Below are positions 28,831-37,333 of a stretch of DNA of 64,000 bases, piece after piece; position 1 is the stretch's first letter; the number at the start of each line of letters is the position of its first letter. The DNA lies in the NCBI RefSeq assembly GCF_044336245.1, contig NZ_CP172346.1, positions 6,882,001-6,946,000 on the forward strand, in the 5' to 3' direction. Origin of the DNA: Schlesneria sphaerica (lineage in GTDB: Bacteria > Planctomycetota > Planctomycetia > Planctomycetales > Planctomycetaceae). The notes under the pieces are model-generated. The model made no database searches and was not told where the DNA came from. It saw only the letters and a list, made by a program, of their open reading frames with translations. The translations under genes were made by a program, and so were the position numbers.

Positions 28831-28859
28831 GGACGAGCCCCTGTGCCCGTCCTTTTTTT
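28831..28859 (+). terminator. Rho-independent terminator downstream of the CRISPR array
   Basis: GGACG at 28831-28835 pairs with CGTCC at 28848-28852 and is followed directly by seven Ts. The stem is short (five pairs, with one more G-C possible after a mismatch). It lies 60 bp beyond the last repeat, well placed to end the pre-crRNA. Confidence 0.6.
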
Positions 28860-29413
28860 ATGCGCATTGCGGAAACACGCTGGCGTTGTTGTTTCCCTGA
28901 CAGACTAAAAAATTGGCCAAAGCCCACGGCTCCCGCGGGCCGATATCTTGGGTCAGTGGGATCGTGAGCCTTCGATTGCTCATGTGATTTTTGAACAGGT
29001 GATGCAACCGATGTTGATTTGACCCAAAGACCCAAAGTGGTGCGAGTCGTGAACTCTTGACGCCGCAATACGTTGCTGGCAGTCATCGGATCGCCCCTGG
29101 TTCTTGTTCTTTCGCCAACGCGGGCGTTGATGGTGTCTTGATCGCGATCACCGGTTTCGATGGCGATTTGCTGTCTTGTCCCTCGGACGCACTCGGGCCC
29201 GACCCTGTTGAATGTCACCCTCGGCTGAACTCTGGGTAGGGATGGACATTCCTGGATCTCGACCCTTCGAACCTGACTGACCTGGCCTGTGTCAGTCTCA
29301 TACTGATCCTCAAATTCTCTTTGTTCCGGAGATGACAATGACACGATGGATGACTTCGTACGAACCCAATCCGTTTCCCGTAAACCGGCTCGTAACCTCG
29401 AAGGAATCCGTCT
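28860..29413. other. Intergenic stretch between CRISPR terminator and ABC-F gene
   Basis: No supported gene. A minus-strand open frame covers most of it, but its product is Arg/Thr/Gln-rich low-information sequence and it would run across the terminator. I saw no palindromes or repeats worth noting. Confidence 0.5.
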
Positions 29414-30997
29414 ATGGCATTCACTGTGTCTCTTTCTCATCTCTCCTGGTCGGTTCCTGACGGGCCGCAGCTATTCGATGACCTCTGCTTGAATTTCGGT
29501 AACCGAAAGGCCGGAATTGTCGGCCGGAATGGTGTCGGAAAAACCACACTGTTGAGGCTGATTGCGGGGGAAATTGCCCCTGCTGCCGGGACGGTTTTCG
29601 TGTCGGGTCCGCTCGGGGTCCTTCGCCAATCCGTCCAGGTCCCGTCCGAAATGACGGTGGCAGATCTGTTCGGCGTCACGGCTGCACTTGAACTGCTCCG
29701 GCGTGCCGAGCAGGGGAAGATCAGCGAAACCGAACTTGCCGAAGCGGACTGGACGCTGGAAACCAGGATCGCCGCGGCGCTGGGACGAGTCGGCCTGAGT
29801 TTTGAGCCCGGTGTGCAACTGGCAGAGATTTCCGGGGGGGAGTTGACGCGTGTACGACTGGCCGCGCTGCTGTTCGACGAGCCTGCGTTTCTGCTATTGG
29901 ACGAGCCAACGAACAATCTGGATCGGCCAGGTCGACGAGCGGTGACCGAGGTGCTTGCCGGTTGGACGCGTGGCGCGATCGTCGTGAGTCATGATCGTGA
30001 GTTACTGGACACGATGGACGAGATCGTCGAGCTGACGAAGCTGGGGGCGAAACGCTATGGAGGGAACTGGAGCACTTACCGGGAATTGAAAGCTGTCGAA
30101 CTCGCGGCGGCCCAGCGCGAGCTCGACGACGCCGAACAGAAGATCGATCAGATCGAACGGAACGCGCAATTGACGGCTCAAAGACATGCTCGAGTCAGTA
30201 GCCGGGGGAAAAAGAAAAAAGCGGACGGAGGGACTCCGCATATCATTCTGGGAATGATGAAAGACCGGAGTGAAAACACTGCAGGGGAAAATGCCCGACT
30301 GGCGGCGCGCAGGCGAGAAGAGGCTCAGGCTGCGGCGTCCGCAGCGCGCGAGGCCATCGAAGTTCTGCAACCGCTGACGGTCTCTCTGGCGTCGACTCAC
30401 CTTTCCGGGCAAAAGTCCGTCATCCAGGTGCAGGACGTCACCTTTGGATATCACCCCGACCGGCCTGTGCTGAGCCATTTCTCGCTTCACATGCGGGGGC
30501 CGGAACGAGTCGCCATTACCGGATGCAACGGCTCGGGAAAGTCGACGTTGCTCGGGCTGATCACCGGTCAGTTGAAGCCATGGCATGGGGTCGTGGAATC
30601 GTTTGTTCCTTTTGTGGTGATGGATCAGACAGTCAGTTGCCTCAATGCGTCCAAGTCGATTCGAGAGAACTATCTCGAACTGAACCCCGCCAGCAATGAG
30701 CAGGCATGCCGTGCCGCGTTGGCTCGCTTCATGTTCAGGGCGGATGCCGCTTTACAGGCGGTCTCGACCCTGAGCGGTGGGCAGCTTCTGCGAGCGGGAT
30801 TGGCTTGCGTGCTTGGCGGGGAGACTCCACCGCCGCTGCTCATTCTGGATGAGCCGACGAATCATCTGGATATCGATTCGATTGAAGCCATCGAAACGGG
30901 GCTGAGGGCCTATGACGGAGCTTTGCTGGTAATCAGCCATGATGAGACGTTCCTCGAGCGGATCCGGATCGACCGTCGGGTGACGCTCGGTACCTGA
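29414..30997 (+). CDS. ABC-F family ATPase
   Basis: The 527-residue protein has two ABC nucleotide-binding domains and no membrane segment. The first has Walker A GRNGVGKTT (about 38-46), signature ISGGELTRVRLA and Walker B LLLDEPTNNLD. The second has Walker A GCNGSGKST (about 371-379), signature LSGGQLLRAGLA and LILDEPTNHLD. The helical linker between them (about 220-320), rich in Glu, Arg and Ala with a basic RGKKKK patch, is the P-site interacting region of ABC-F translation factors. Such proteins act on ribosomes, relieving stalling or antibiotic binding. It is alone, downstream of the CRISPR array, and need not be related to it. The short length resembles the smaller members of the family. 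Confidence 0.9.
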   Translation: MAFTVSLSHLSWSVPDGPQLFDDLCLNFGNRKAGIVGRNGVGKTTLLRLIAGEIAPAAGTVFVSGPLGVLRQSVQVPSEMTVADLFGVTAALELLRRAEQGKISETELAEADWTLETRIAAALGRVGLSFEPGVQLAEISGGELTRVRLAALLFDEPAFLLLDEPTNNLDRPGRRAVTEVLAGWTRGAIVVSHDRELLDTMDEIVELTKLGAKRYGGNWSTYRELKAVELAAAQRELDDAEQKIDQIERNAQLTAQRHARVSSRGKKKKADGGTPHIILGMMKDRSENTAGENARLAARRREEAQAAASAAREAIEVLQPLTVSLASTHLSGQKSVIQVQDVTFGYHPDRPVLSHFSLHMRGPERVAITGCNGSGKSTLLGLITGQLKPWHGVVESFVPFVVMDQTVSCLNASKSIRENYLELNPASNEQACRAALARFMFRADAALQAVSTLSGGQLLRAGLACVLGGETPPPLLILDEPTNHLDIDSIEAIETGLRAYDGALLVISHDETFLERIRIDRRVTLGT

Positions 30998-31328
30998 AGG
31001 GAGCAGACTGGACCTCTGCCGTTGCGTCGCGCCGTCCCTCTGCAGCGGGGGGGACAGCACCTCGGCGCGGATGCTGCGAGACTGTCCGCATAAAGCAATC
31101 CTGCGACAAGACATCTTGACGTTATTTGTGGTGGTCTCTATGCTACAAAGCTCTTTGTCGATATTTTTCGTGTTGTGTCGACGCGGGGGCGGGTTGCGCT
31201 GGCGCAGATTCTGTTGGTGGAGTTTGACCCGGCACGGAGAGCCGACGGCACTGGGGGCCGACGGGGCATGGAGCTTTTTTCAGGGAGGTGCGTGATGCAC
31301 AGGAGACGTGTTCCTGGCCGGGGGTTGA

Positions 31329-31372
31329 TTAGATGCTCAAGGTGCTCAAGATGCTCAAGCTTGAGCATCTAA
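31329..31372. repeat. GTGCTCAAG tandem repeats ending in a 22-bp palindrome
   Basis: Three near-identical nine-base units (ATGCTCAAG, GTGCTCAAG, ATGCTCAAG) run from 31332 to 31359, and CTTGAGCAT follows at once. The last unit and its complement form a perfect 22-bp palindrome at 31349-31370 (half-site AGATGCTCAAG). The outer TTAGATGCTCAAG also pairs with CTTGAGCATCTAA, so two alternative hairpins are possible. Two more units occur at 31407-31425. Confidence 0.75.
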
Positions 31373-31375
31373 TTG

Positions 31376-31399
31376 AAACGCCTGAAAAACAGGTGTTTT
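31376..31399. terminator. Hairpin with flanking A and T runs
   Basis: AAACGCCTG pairs with CAGGTGTTT (one G-T pair) around an AAAAA loop, followed by one further T. It could end transcripts coming from the ABC-F gene or act as part of the structured region; the T-run is too short to be sure. Confidence 0.35.
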
Positions 31400-31737
31400 G
31401 CGATTAGGTGCTCAAGGTGCTCAAACGATGTGCAGCGCGCAGTTCGTTTTATGAAACTATCCCGCGCTGGCTCAATTGTCGACGGCGGGGGGGGAACGGA
31501 GGGGCTGGAACAACTCGGAATGGGATCCCCCCTCTGCCCCGTCACGCCGAAGCCATTCCCCGGGAGATCTCTCCGTGAGCTCTCGTCGTTATCAATGCTC
31601 GTCACGACTTCTCAATGCCGGTTGACCTTCAATGGGCCTGGTGGTGATTAAATGACGAGCGCTAGGCAGAGGAAAGTGGCGGCGCGTGGACGGGGGGAGC
31701 TGAATAGGGGCTCTGCGATGTGAGTGCGTTTACAGTT

Positions 31738-31791
31738 CTGAAAGCTTCGCGGGCTGACTTTCGCGAAATTCAGCGGTGAATCGCGATTCAC
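31738..31791. promoter_or_regulatory. Stem-loop followed by 16-bp perfect palindrome
   Basis: CTGAA-AGC-TTCGCG at 31738-31751 pairs with CGCGAA-A-TTCAG at 31762-31773 around a ten-base loop. Two bases later a perfect 16-bp palindrome, half-site GTGAATCG, spans 31776-31791. The first is RNA-like in form, the second operator-like. Both lie 140-190 bp upstream of a small predicted secreted protein. Confidence 0.45.
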
Positions 31792-31862
31792 TTTCATTAC
31801 TGCAAGACGGTTCGGATTCACCTGTCAGCAGTGGCCCGGAATGACGTATTTACCGCCAGTAA

Positions 31863-31890
31863 GATCGAAAGCAACTTCGCTCTTTCGATC
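31863..31890. promoter_or_regulatory. Perfect inverted repeat GATCGAAAG / CTTTCGATC
   Basis: Nine-base perfect arms at 31863-31871 and 31882-31890 surround a ten-base loop, about 40 bp upstream of the ATG at 31929. It may be an operator, or a hairpin in the 5' untranslated region of that small gene. Confidence 0.45.
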
Positions 31891-31928
31891 GTAACGAATG
31901 GTTCACGTAAGAAAGTCGAGAGTGATGT

Positions 31929-32162
31929 ATGGATACAATTCGTGGAATCTTCGGAGTCGGTGTTGCGCAACTGATGATGCTGACGGTGATGGTCCCTGCC
32001 TATGCGGAAATCGAGGATGGTGAGAGTGAACATCGTCGCGCAAGTGGACGACGGCATGCCCAGGTCGTCAGCCATGATCGGGCCGATTATCCCGTCATCA
32101 GCAACTGGCTGACATCGCCCGATACTCCCGAACAGTCGACAGACCAGGGCCAACCGGAATAG
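31929..32162 (+). CDS. Small predicted secreted protein
   Basis: The 77-residue frame starts MDTIRGIFGVGVAQLMMLTV and has a signal-peptide-like profile with a likely cleavage after VPAYA. The remaining 50 residues are hydrophilic, with several His, Asp and Glu, and have no motif I know. A GAGAG sequence lies upstream of the ATG, and an inverted repeat lies about 40 bp upstream. It could be a small periplasmic protein; lack of homologues in my memory keeps the call uncertain. Confidence 0.4.
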   Translation: MDTIRGIFGVGVAQLMMLTVMVPAYAEIEDGESEHRRASGRRHAQVVSHDRADYPVISNWLTSPDTPEQSTDQGQPE

Positions 32163-32438
32163 TTCGCAATCCACCCTCCTTCGGCCACTCGGGTCAGGAA
32201 TGTGGCTCACCTGATCTCGACGCGGGGTCATTCCCGTTAGACCTCTCCGTTCAAGGGAACCTTTTATATTTGAGATGGGCGACACAGGCCAGGACGTCTC
32301 CACCGGAGGCTCGTGGGGGACGTCACGGCCGCGACTCGATGCGACGGCGGGAGGTGCGAACGACCTGGAATCAATCCGGGGAATGGGTTGAACGGGACCG
32401 CATCTGTCTCGTGCGGTTCCGTGTCGTCTCTCAACAGG

Positions 32439-33083
32439 TCACAGGCGGGGTCGCTCGTGCAGTTGGGGCAGAAGTTCATATTGAGTGACCTGGCGGACAA
32501 GTTCGGCGAAGGTGCTGACACCGAGCTTCTTCATGATGGAGGCTCTTCGCCCTTCAATCGCCCGCTCGGTAATCTCAAGTCGCGCTGCAATTGTCTTATT
32601 GGGGGCACCCGAGATGAGCAGATCCAGAGTCGAGCGTTCCTTGTCTGTGAGGTTTGCCATGCGGCCAGCGAAGTCGCTCCATATCTCACGCGAGGTGCGC
32701 CGAGTGCGATCTTCAATCAAGGTGCGCTGGATGGCTTCCAGCATCACCTGGCCACTGAAGGGCTTTTCGATAAATTCTGCGGCGCCGAGCTTCATGGCCC
32801 GAATGGCCATGGGGACATCGGCGAAGCCCGTCATCAGGATGACGGGGAGAGGGCTGTTGAGTCGGACGAGGTGTTCGAGCAGATCAAGACCACTCATCTC
32901 GGGCATGCGCACATCGCACACGACACAACCTGCTTGCGAAGGGGGCAGGTTCGTCAGGAAGCTGGTTGCCGAAGCATAGCAGACGGTCGCAATTCCAACG
33001 GACTGAATCAGAAATTCCAGCGATCCACGCATGTCCGCGTCGTCATCGATGATGAAAGCGACAGGGGAACCGTCTCCAATCAT
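32439..33083 (-). CDS. FixJ-type response regulator, probable nitrate-responsive
   Basis: The 214-residue protein has a receiver domain with phospho-acceptor Asp57 (CVVCDVRMPEMSG), an acidic pocket (FIIDDDADMRG), conserved Thr at LMTGF and Lys107 (FIEKPF). A LuxR/FixJ-type helix-turn-helix follows at about 145-205 (LTDKERSTLDLLISGAPNKTIAARLEI). It is encoded directly behind the sensor kinase with a four-base overlap, so the two form one two-component system. The target promoters are likely those of the adjacent nitrate genes; this is inferred from position and from the kinase's sensor motif. Confidence 0.92.
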   Translation of the reverse strand: MIGDGSPVAFIIDDDADMRGSLEFLIQSVGIATVCYASATSFLTNLPPSQAGCVVCDVRMPEMSGLDLLEHLVRLNSPLPVILMTGFADVPMAIRAMKLGAAEFIEKPFSGQVMLEAIQRTLIEDRTRRTSREIWSDFAGRMANLTDKERSTLDLLISGAPNKTIAARLEITERAIEGRRASIMKKLGVSTFAELVRQVTQYELLPQLHERPRL

Positions 33084-34972
33084 GTTCGGTCCCTCTGTGT
33101 TGAGGCGACGGAAGTACAGACGTTCTGGATGTCGGAAGGGAGGGGTTGGTTACCGAGAAGGGATGTTTCCAGGAGATCCGCGTCCACAGCCTCGCTCACA
33201 TCCAGCGGTGTTGGTGGCTGTGCCTTGCGCCCGGTTTGGTCGGACCCGGGTGACTCGGCCAGAATCGGCAGAGTGAATCGGAATTCGGCACCGCCAGCGT
33301 CGTTGGGTTCATGCCAGATTTTTCCGCCATGAGCTTCGATGATTCCACGGGCGATGGTCAGGCCAAGGCCAGTCCCGTTCACTTCCGTGGTGACGAAGGG
33401 TTCGAAGAGGGACTTTAACGTGTCAGGCATCAGACCCGGTCCTGAATCCTTGACGGAGACTTCGATCTCATCGATCGGTCGAGCACGCGTTGTCAGCGTG
33501 ATCTTCCTTTGCGAAGGCTCCCTGTGATCGAGTGCGTTGAAAGCGTTTTCAATGAGGATGACCAAGACTTGCTGGATCTGGATTCCATCGGCGGCCATGT
33601 CGGGCAGAGTGTCGTCGAGGTCGAGTTCCAGGACAACGGAGCGTCGCCGGGCTTCGGGCCGGCAAAGTTCGTCGATCTCACGAACAAGTTCGTTAAGGGA
33701 TTCGGGGGCGAGTCGAAAGGGGCGACGGCGGGAAAAGTTGCGTGTGCGTCGAACGATTTCGCCTCCGCGCAGAGAGGCCTGCAGTATGGCACGCAAGGGA
33801 CTGACGAGTTCCCGGGGATCAGGCGAAGCACCGGTCAGCCGGGTGAGGCAGCCTTCCGCGTAGTTGGAGATGGCTCCCAGTGGCTGGTTGATTTCATGGG
33901 CCAGAGCTGCTGCCATGGTTCCCATCGACTTCAACCGGTTCGCGTGTACCAGTTGCGTTTGAAGGTCCTGGCTGCGACGTTCGATCTGTTTGCGAATGGT
34001 GGTATCCGTGATGACCAGTAGTAGACGGGGCGGGTCTCCCTGAATGCGGCTCATTCGTTGAGGCGAGATTGAGGTCTCGACCTCCCCTCCCTCAAAGCGA
34101 ACAAACTTGATGTCGGCTGACTGTGGGGATTCATCAATGGCAAGCAGGCGCTGATAAGTCGGCTGGTCGATTGCTGCCACGAACTCTGAGAGAGAACGTC
34201 CGATGAAGACTTCACTCTCCTGGCCGAGCATCTCTCCGAGCCGTCGATTGGCGAATTCGATCCTGCCGTTTGCATCCAGGACGACCAGGCCATCCGTCAT
34301 GGATTCCACCAGCAGTTCGTAGTTCGCTTCGGATTTTTCCCAAGCCTTTCCCACACTGTTCAGTTCGGGGCGCATCACACCAAACTGAACCAGCAGGAGC
34401 GTTCCCAGAATTCCGACCATGATGACAAAACCGAGCCCCTGCAATTGCCGCACGTGCGTTCGTGCCTGGTCTTCGTACACGCCGACCAGACTGTGCATTT
34501 CCTTCAGGAACTCGGGTTCATTGAGCAGCAATCCTTCGAGGGCACTTTGCTGGGCATGGGAATCATGACTTGCCAGAAGCTTTATCCCGGCATCGTTCAT
34601 CGCCTGAAAGAGCGGCTCAAGGCGCCGATATCCCGAGTCAAGCTCTGGATTGGTCGAGAGGCCCCTTTCGACGGTCGTTCTCCGGAGTTGCAGATGGGCA
34701 GATCGCCAGGTTTCGAGGGTTTCGGCAAACTCCCCGCGTCGCAGTTCCCGCGTCGTATTCTCGGTGGTGGCGACGAAGGCCAGTGCCTCCTTCACCAGTT
34801 TCTGGGACAGCATCCGTTGCCGTCCCGCGAGATTGATCACCGGGGCATCGGACGTCAATTGGACGAGAGACGGTTGAATCAGGAATTGATGCAGAATGAC
34901 GAGCCCCGCTGAGAGACTCAGCGAAAACCAGATCCGTTTGTCGAGTCGTCGAGCGGGGTTTTCTCGCACCAT
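33080..34972 (-). CDS. Membrane sensor histidine kinase with NarX/PilJ-type P-box and PAS domain
   Basis: The 630-residue kinase has a membrane helix at about 14-36, then a periplasmic helical domain beginning DAPVINLAGRQRMLSQKLVK (residues 42-61). That segment matches the P-box of nitrate sensors NarX/NarQ, where D/H-A-x-x-IN-x-AG-x-x-RM-x-S contacts nitrate. A second membrane helix lies at about 179-199 and a PAS domain at about 212-330 (DGLVVLDANGRIEFANRRLGEMLG). The kinase core has the phospho-accepting His in ALAHEINQPLGAI, N box IENAFNALDH, G1 KDSGPGL and G2 GTGLGLTIARGIIEAHGG. It is probably the nitrate/nitrite sensor for the transporter and reductases encoded 920 bp away in the opposite direction. 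The 55-residue C-terminal tail is unassigned. Confidence 0.92.
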   Translation of the reverse strand: MVRENPARRLDKRIWFSLSLSAGLVILHQFLIQPSLVQLTSDAPVINLAGRQRMLSQKLVKEALAFVATTENTTRELRRGEFAETLETWRSAHLQLRRTTVERGLSTNPELDSGYRRLEPLFQAMNDAGIKLLASHDSHAQQSALEGLLLNEPEFLKEMHSLVGVYEDQARTHVRQLQGLGFVIMVGILGTLLLVQFGVMRPELNSVGKAWEKSEANYELLVESMTDGLVVLDANGRIEFANRRLGEMLGQESEVFIGRSLSEFVAAIDQPTYQRLLAIDESPQSADIKFVRFEGGEVETSISPQRMSRIQGDPPRLLLVITDTTIRKQIERRSQDLQTQLVHANRLKSMGTMAAALAHEINQPLGAISNYAEGCLTRLTGASPDPRELVSPLRAILQASLRGGEIVRRTRNFSRRRPFRLAPESLNELVREIDELCRPEARRRSVVLELDLDDTLPDMAADGIQIQQVLVILIENAFNALDHREPSQRKITLTTRARPIDEIEVSVKDSGPGLMPDTLKSLFEPFVTTEVNGTGLGLTIARGIIEAHGGKIWHEPNDAGGAEFRFTLPILAESPGSDQTGRKAQPPTPLDVSEAVDADLLETSLLGNQPLPSDIQNVCTSVASTQRDRT

Positions 34973-35169
34973 TTTCCAAAGGTACCAAGCCAGTGTGTGC
35001 GGGAAAGTTTACCAGTGATCGGGCGGCCAAAAGTCCTGTTGAAGTCTGTTGTGAGCATCGTGCCCGAGACAGGGAGGATAGCAGTTCCAGCAGTGGCAGG
35101 ACGCAAACTTCGTTCCGCTGACAGGTGACCCCTTATTGCGGCAGGAAAGGTGTCAGGTTGCCAAGTGCA

Positions 35170-35199
35170 TTCAAGGAAGAGAGGTTCAAGGAAGAGAGG
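35170..35199. repeat. 15-bp tandem duplication
   Basis: TTCAAGGAAGAGAGG occurs twice without spacing. It is a short perfect tandem repeat in the region upstream of narK, with no evident function. Confidence 0.6.
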
Positions 35200-35583
35200 C
35201 CGGGGGGAGAGATTCCTTGAGAATCGGGCTCTTTTCGCGGCGGCCCCTTGAGAACATGCTATGCCACCAAAAGCGGCAATTGTGTGCATGAACTGTGCGC
35301 AGGCGGCTTCTCGGCAGAGGCGATCGAAGGACAGGAATGTTGCGGGAGAACGAGCGGTGGAGTCTGTCTCTTCTACGTGTCTCGCTGTCTGTACGACGTT
35401 GTAAGTGATTCCGATGATAAGTTTTACGCACCGGATCTTGGTCGGGAAAGCATATTGAGGAAGTGCCATCAGGCATACTTGGCCTGACGCAACTCGCTTC
35501 CTCAAGGTGATGGTGACTTTCCACATGGAACCGTTCGGCTGTCCGAAATTTCGAGCCCGTGCAAATCACGCCGAACAACTGCA

Positions 35584-35597
35584 GGCACATCCTTTGC
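35584..35597 (+). promoter_or_regulatory. Weak candidate sigma-54 promoter upstream of narK
   Basis: GGCAC, five bases, then TTGC gives the GG and GC of the -24/-12 elements with the required ten-base spacing. It lies about 300 bp before narK, leaving a long leader that contains the decayed palindromic element. FixJ-type regulators are not sigma-54 activators, so this may be chance. Confidence 0.2.
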
Positions 35598-35667
35598 CAA
35601 CGAGGGTCAATCCACTGAGTGGCATGAAAAACAGAAGTGCTTTCGTTTCCGCATCGTACTCAACCCC

Positions 35668-35755
35668 GTGTTGAGAACATGGGACTGGCACCTCGAGTTG
35701 TCCGAGTTCCTCGTTGATTTCGGCGCGACTTCTTCGGAGCCAGAAATGGGTTCTC
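35668..35755. repeat. Decayed copy (C) of the 89-bp palindromic element
   Basis: The left arm GTGTTGAGAACATGGGACTG continuing into GCACC corresponds to copy A's left arm with few changes. The centre keeps GATTTCGGCGCGACTTC, and the right arm starts GGAGCCAG but then diverges. It is in the same orientation as copy A and lies 140 bp upstream of narK. Confidence 0.6.
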
Positions 35756-35893
35756 CGCTGGGAAGTCACCCATTTGATAGCGCGACACCGCCGCAATGAA
35801 TTTGTTCTCGCAGTGATTCCCTTTCGAGACTTCGCACGAGCCAGCGACTGCGTGAGTTCCATTTCGTCGGTGATCTGTGACAGGAAAAACTGA

Positions 35894-37270
35894 ATGGATG
35901 TTTCTGCCAAGGCCACACGCATTCAATTATTGGACATTCATTCGCCGCCGATGCGTGCGTTTCATATGTCTTGGATCGCTTTCTTCTTCTGCTTCTTCGC
36001 GTGGTTTGGCATTGCTCCCTTAATGCCGATCATTCGCGACGAATTCCAATTGACGAGGGATCAGGTTGGCTGGTGTATCATCGGATCGGTGGGAATTACC
36101 TTCTTCGCCCGCTTGTTTATCGGCTGGCTGTGTGACCGGATCGGGCCTCGACTCGCTTACTCGGGGCTTTTGATCGTGGGGTCGGTCCCGGTCATGTTGA
36201 TCGGACTTGCCAATGACTATGTGACGTTTCTGCTGTTCCGGATTGCGATCGGAGTGATTGGGGCCTCGTTCGTCGTCACCCAATATCACACTTCGATCAT
36301 GTTTGCTCCCAACTGTGTTGGGACGGCCAACGCGACCACCGCGGGCTGGGGAAACCTGGGTGGAGGAGTCACGCAGATGGTGATTCCGCTCATGTTCGCC
36401 GCTTTCCTCAGCCTTCCTGGATTCAGCTCTGCCAGTGCCTGGCGGGTCAGCCTGCTCATCACGGGAATCGTCTGTGCGCTCACGGGGGTCGCCTATTATT
36501 TCCTGACGCAAGACACCCCGGCGGGCAACTTTTCGGACTTGCGACGCCAGGGACACCTGACGTCCGCAAAAGCAGCATCGGGATCCTTATGGAAGACCTG
36601 TTGTGACTATCGAGTCTGGATTCTATTTCTGGCCTATGGCTGCTGCTTTGGAATGGAATTAACGCTCGACAATATCGCTGCGTTGTACTTCGTCGACTAT
36701 TTCGGCGAACTGGGCAGCGGCGACAAGGTTCAAGCCGTGGCGACGGCAGGGATGATTGCAGGCCTGTTTGGCGGAATGAATCTCTTCGCACGGGCGCTGG
36801 GAGGAATTATCGGCGACCGGTTTGGTGACCGATGGGGGGTGAATGGACGAGTCAAATGGCTGTTCATCGCCTTATTTTGTGAAGGACTGGCTCTGCTTCT
36901 CTTTTCGCAAGCTCGCACATTGATGGCAGGAATTCCGCTGCTGATGCTGCTGGGATTGTTCGTCAAAATGTCCAACGGCGCGACCTATTCTGTTGCCCCT
37001 TTCCTGAATCGCAAAGCCCTGGGCAGCGTGACGGGGATTGTTGGAGCAGGAGGCAACGCGGGGGCCGTGGCTGCGGGGTTCCTCTTCAAAAGTAACGCAC
37101 TCACCTGGCCGACAGCCCTGTTCATTCTTGGCATCTGCGTCACGTGTGCGTCGTTCACTGTGCTGACGGTCCGCTTCGCTGGCGAACCGGAGACGGTGAG
37201 TCCCCCATTGAGCGACCGCTTGCCGGACCAGACAGACCTGGAACTCTCACGTGCCCCCGCCGTGGTTTGA
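35894..37270 (+). CDS. narK: Nitrate/nitrite transporter, NarK/NasA family MFS
   Basis: The 458-residue protein has twelve predicted membrane segments. It carries the nitrate-nitrite porter signature GWGNLGGGVTQM in TM5 (about residues 150-162) and the matching GIVGAGGNAGAVAAGF in the second half (about 375-392), plus the MFS loop RLFIGWLCDRIGPR. It would import nitrate, and possibly export or import nitrite, across the inner membrane. An AGGAAA sequence precedes the ATG. It is 63 bp upstream of the nitrite reductase gene and leads the assimilation operon, whose expression is probably controlled by the divergent sensor-regulator pair. Confidence 0.94.
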   Translation: MDVSAKATRIQLLDIHSPPMRAFHMSWIAFFFCFFAWFGIAPLMPIIRDEFQLTRDQVGWCIIGSVGITFFARLFIGWLCDRIGPRLAYSGLLIVGSVPVMLIGLANDYVTFLLFRIAIGVIGASFVVTQYHTSIMFAPNCVGTANATTAGWGNLGGGVTQMVIPLMFAAFLSLPGFSSASAWRVSLLITGIVCALTGVAYYFLTQDTPAGNFSDLRRQGHLTSAKAASGSLWKTCCDYRVWILFLAYGCCFGMELTLDNIAALYFVDYFGELGSGDKVQAVATAGMIAGLFGGMNLFARALGGIIGDRFGDRWGVNGRVKWLFIALFCEGLALLLFSQARTLMAGIPLLMLLGLFVKMSNGATYSVAPFLNRKALGSVTGIVGAGGNAGAVAAGFLFKSNALTWPTALFILGICVTCASFTVLTVRFAGEPETVSPPLSDRLPDQTDLELSRAPAVV

Positions 37271-37333
37271 GGGGTGCCTGTCTCATTGCGTCGATTTCCG
37301 CTTCAACTTTCTGTTGCTCAGGATGAGTAGGTC

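Larger units (their letters stand above)
30998..31928. other. Palindrome-rich non-coding region, about 930 bp
   Basis: No convincing gene is present on either strand. The region contains a nine-base tandem repeat with a 22-bp palindrome (31329-31372), a hairpin at 31376-31399, a stem-loop at 31738-31773, a 16-bp palindrome at 31776-31791 and a nine-base inverted repeat at 31863-31890, each listed separately. Such density is unlike any other spacer in the window. Confidence 0.6.
34973..35893. other. 921-bp divergent intergenic region between nitrate sensor and narK
   Basis: No gene is supported on either strand. It contains a 15-bp tandem duplication (TTCAAGGAAGAGAGG, 35170-35199), a six-base inverted repeat TCAGGC/GCCTGA at 35469-35487, a sigma-54-like -24/-12 sequence at 35584-35597 and a decayed copy of the 89-bp palindromic element at 35668-35755. 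As the upstream region of narK it should hold the binding sites of the FixJ-type regulator, but I could not identify them. Confidence 0.5.

Noticed and set aside
28808..29440. A 210-codon minus-strand frame downstream of the array
   Set aside because: It crosses the array terminator and the start of the ABC-F gene, its product is low-information Arg/Gln/Thr-rich sequence, and there is no convincing ribosome-binding site.
31138..31368. A minus-strand frame giving a LEHLEHLEHL heptad-like peptide
   Set aside because: The peptide is just the translation of the nine-base tandem DNA repeat; the rest has no protein-like features.
28831..31928. Possible mobile element or defence island extension after the CRISPR array
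   Set aside because: I found no transposase, recombinase, target-site duplication or defence gene; the ABC-F protein is a general translation factor family.
32264..32479. A 71-codon minus-strand frame starting MNFCPNCTSDPAC, suggestive of a tiny zinc-binding protein
   Set aside because: It overlaps the 3' end of the response regulator gene, lacks a good ribosome-binding site, and only the first few residues look meaningful. Worth a homology search but not annotated.
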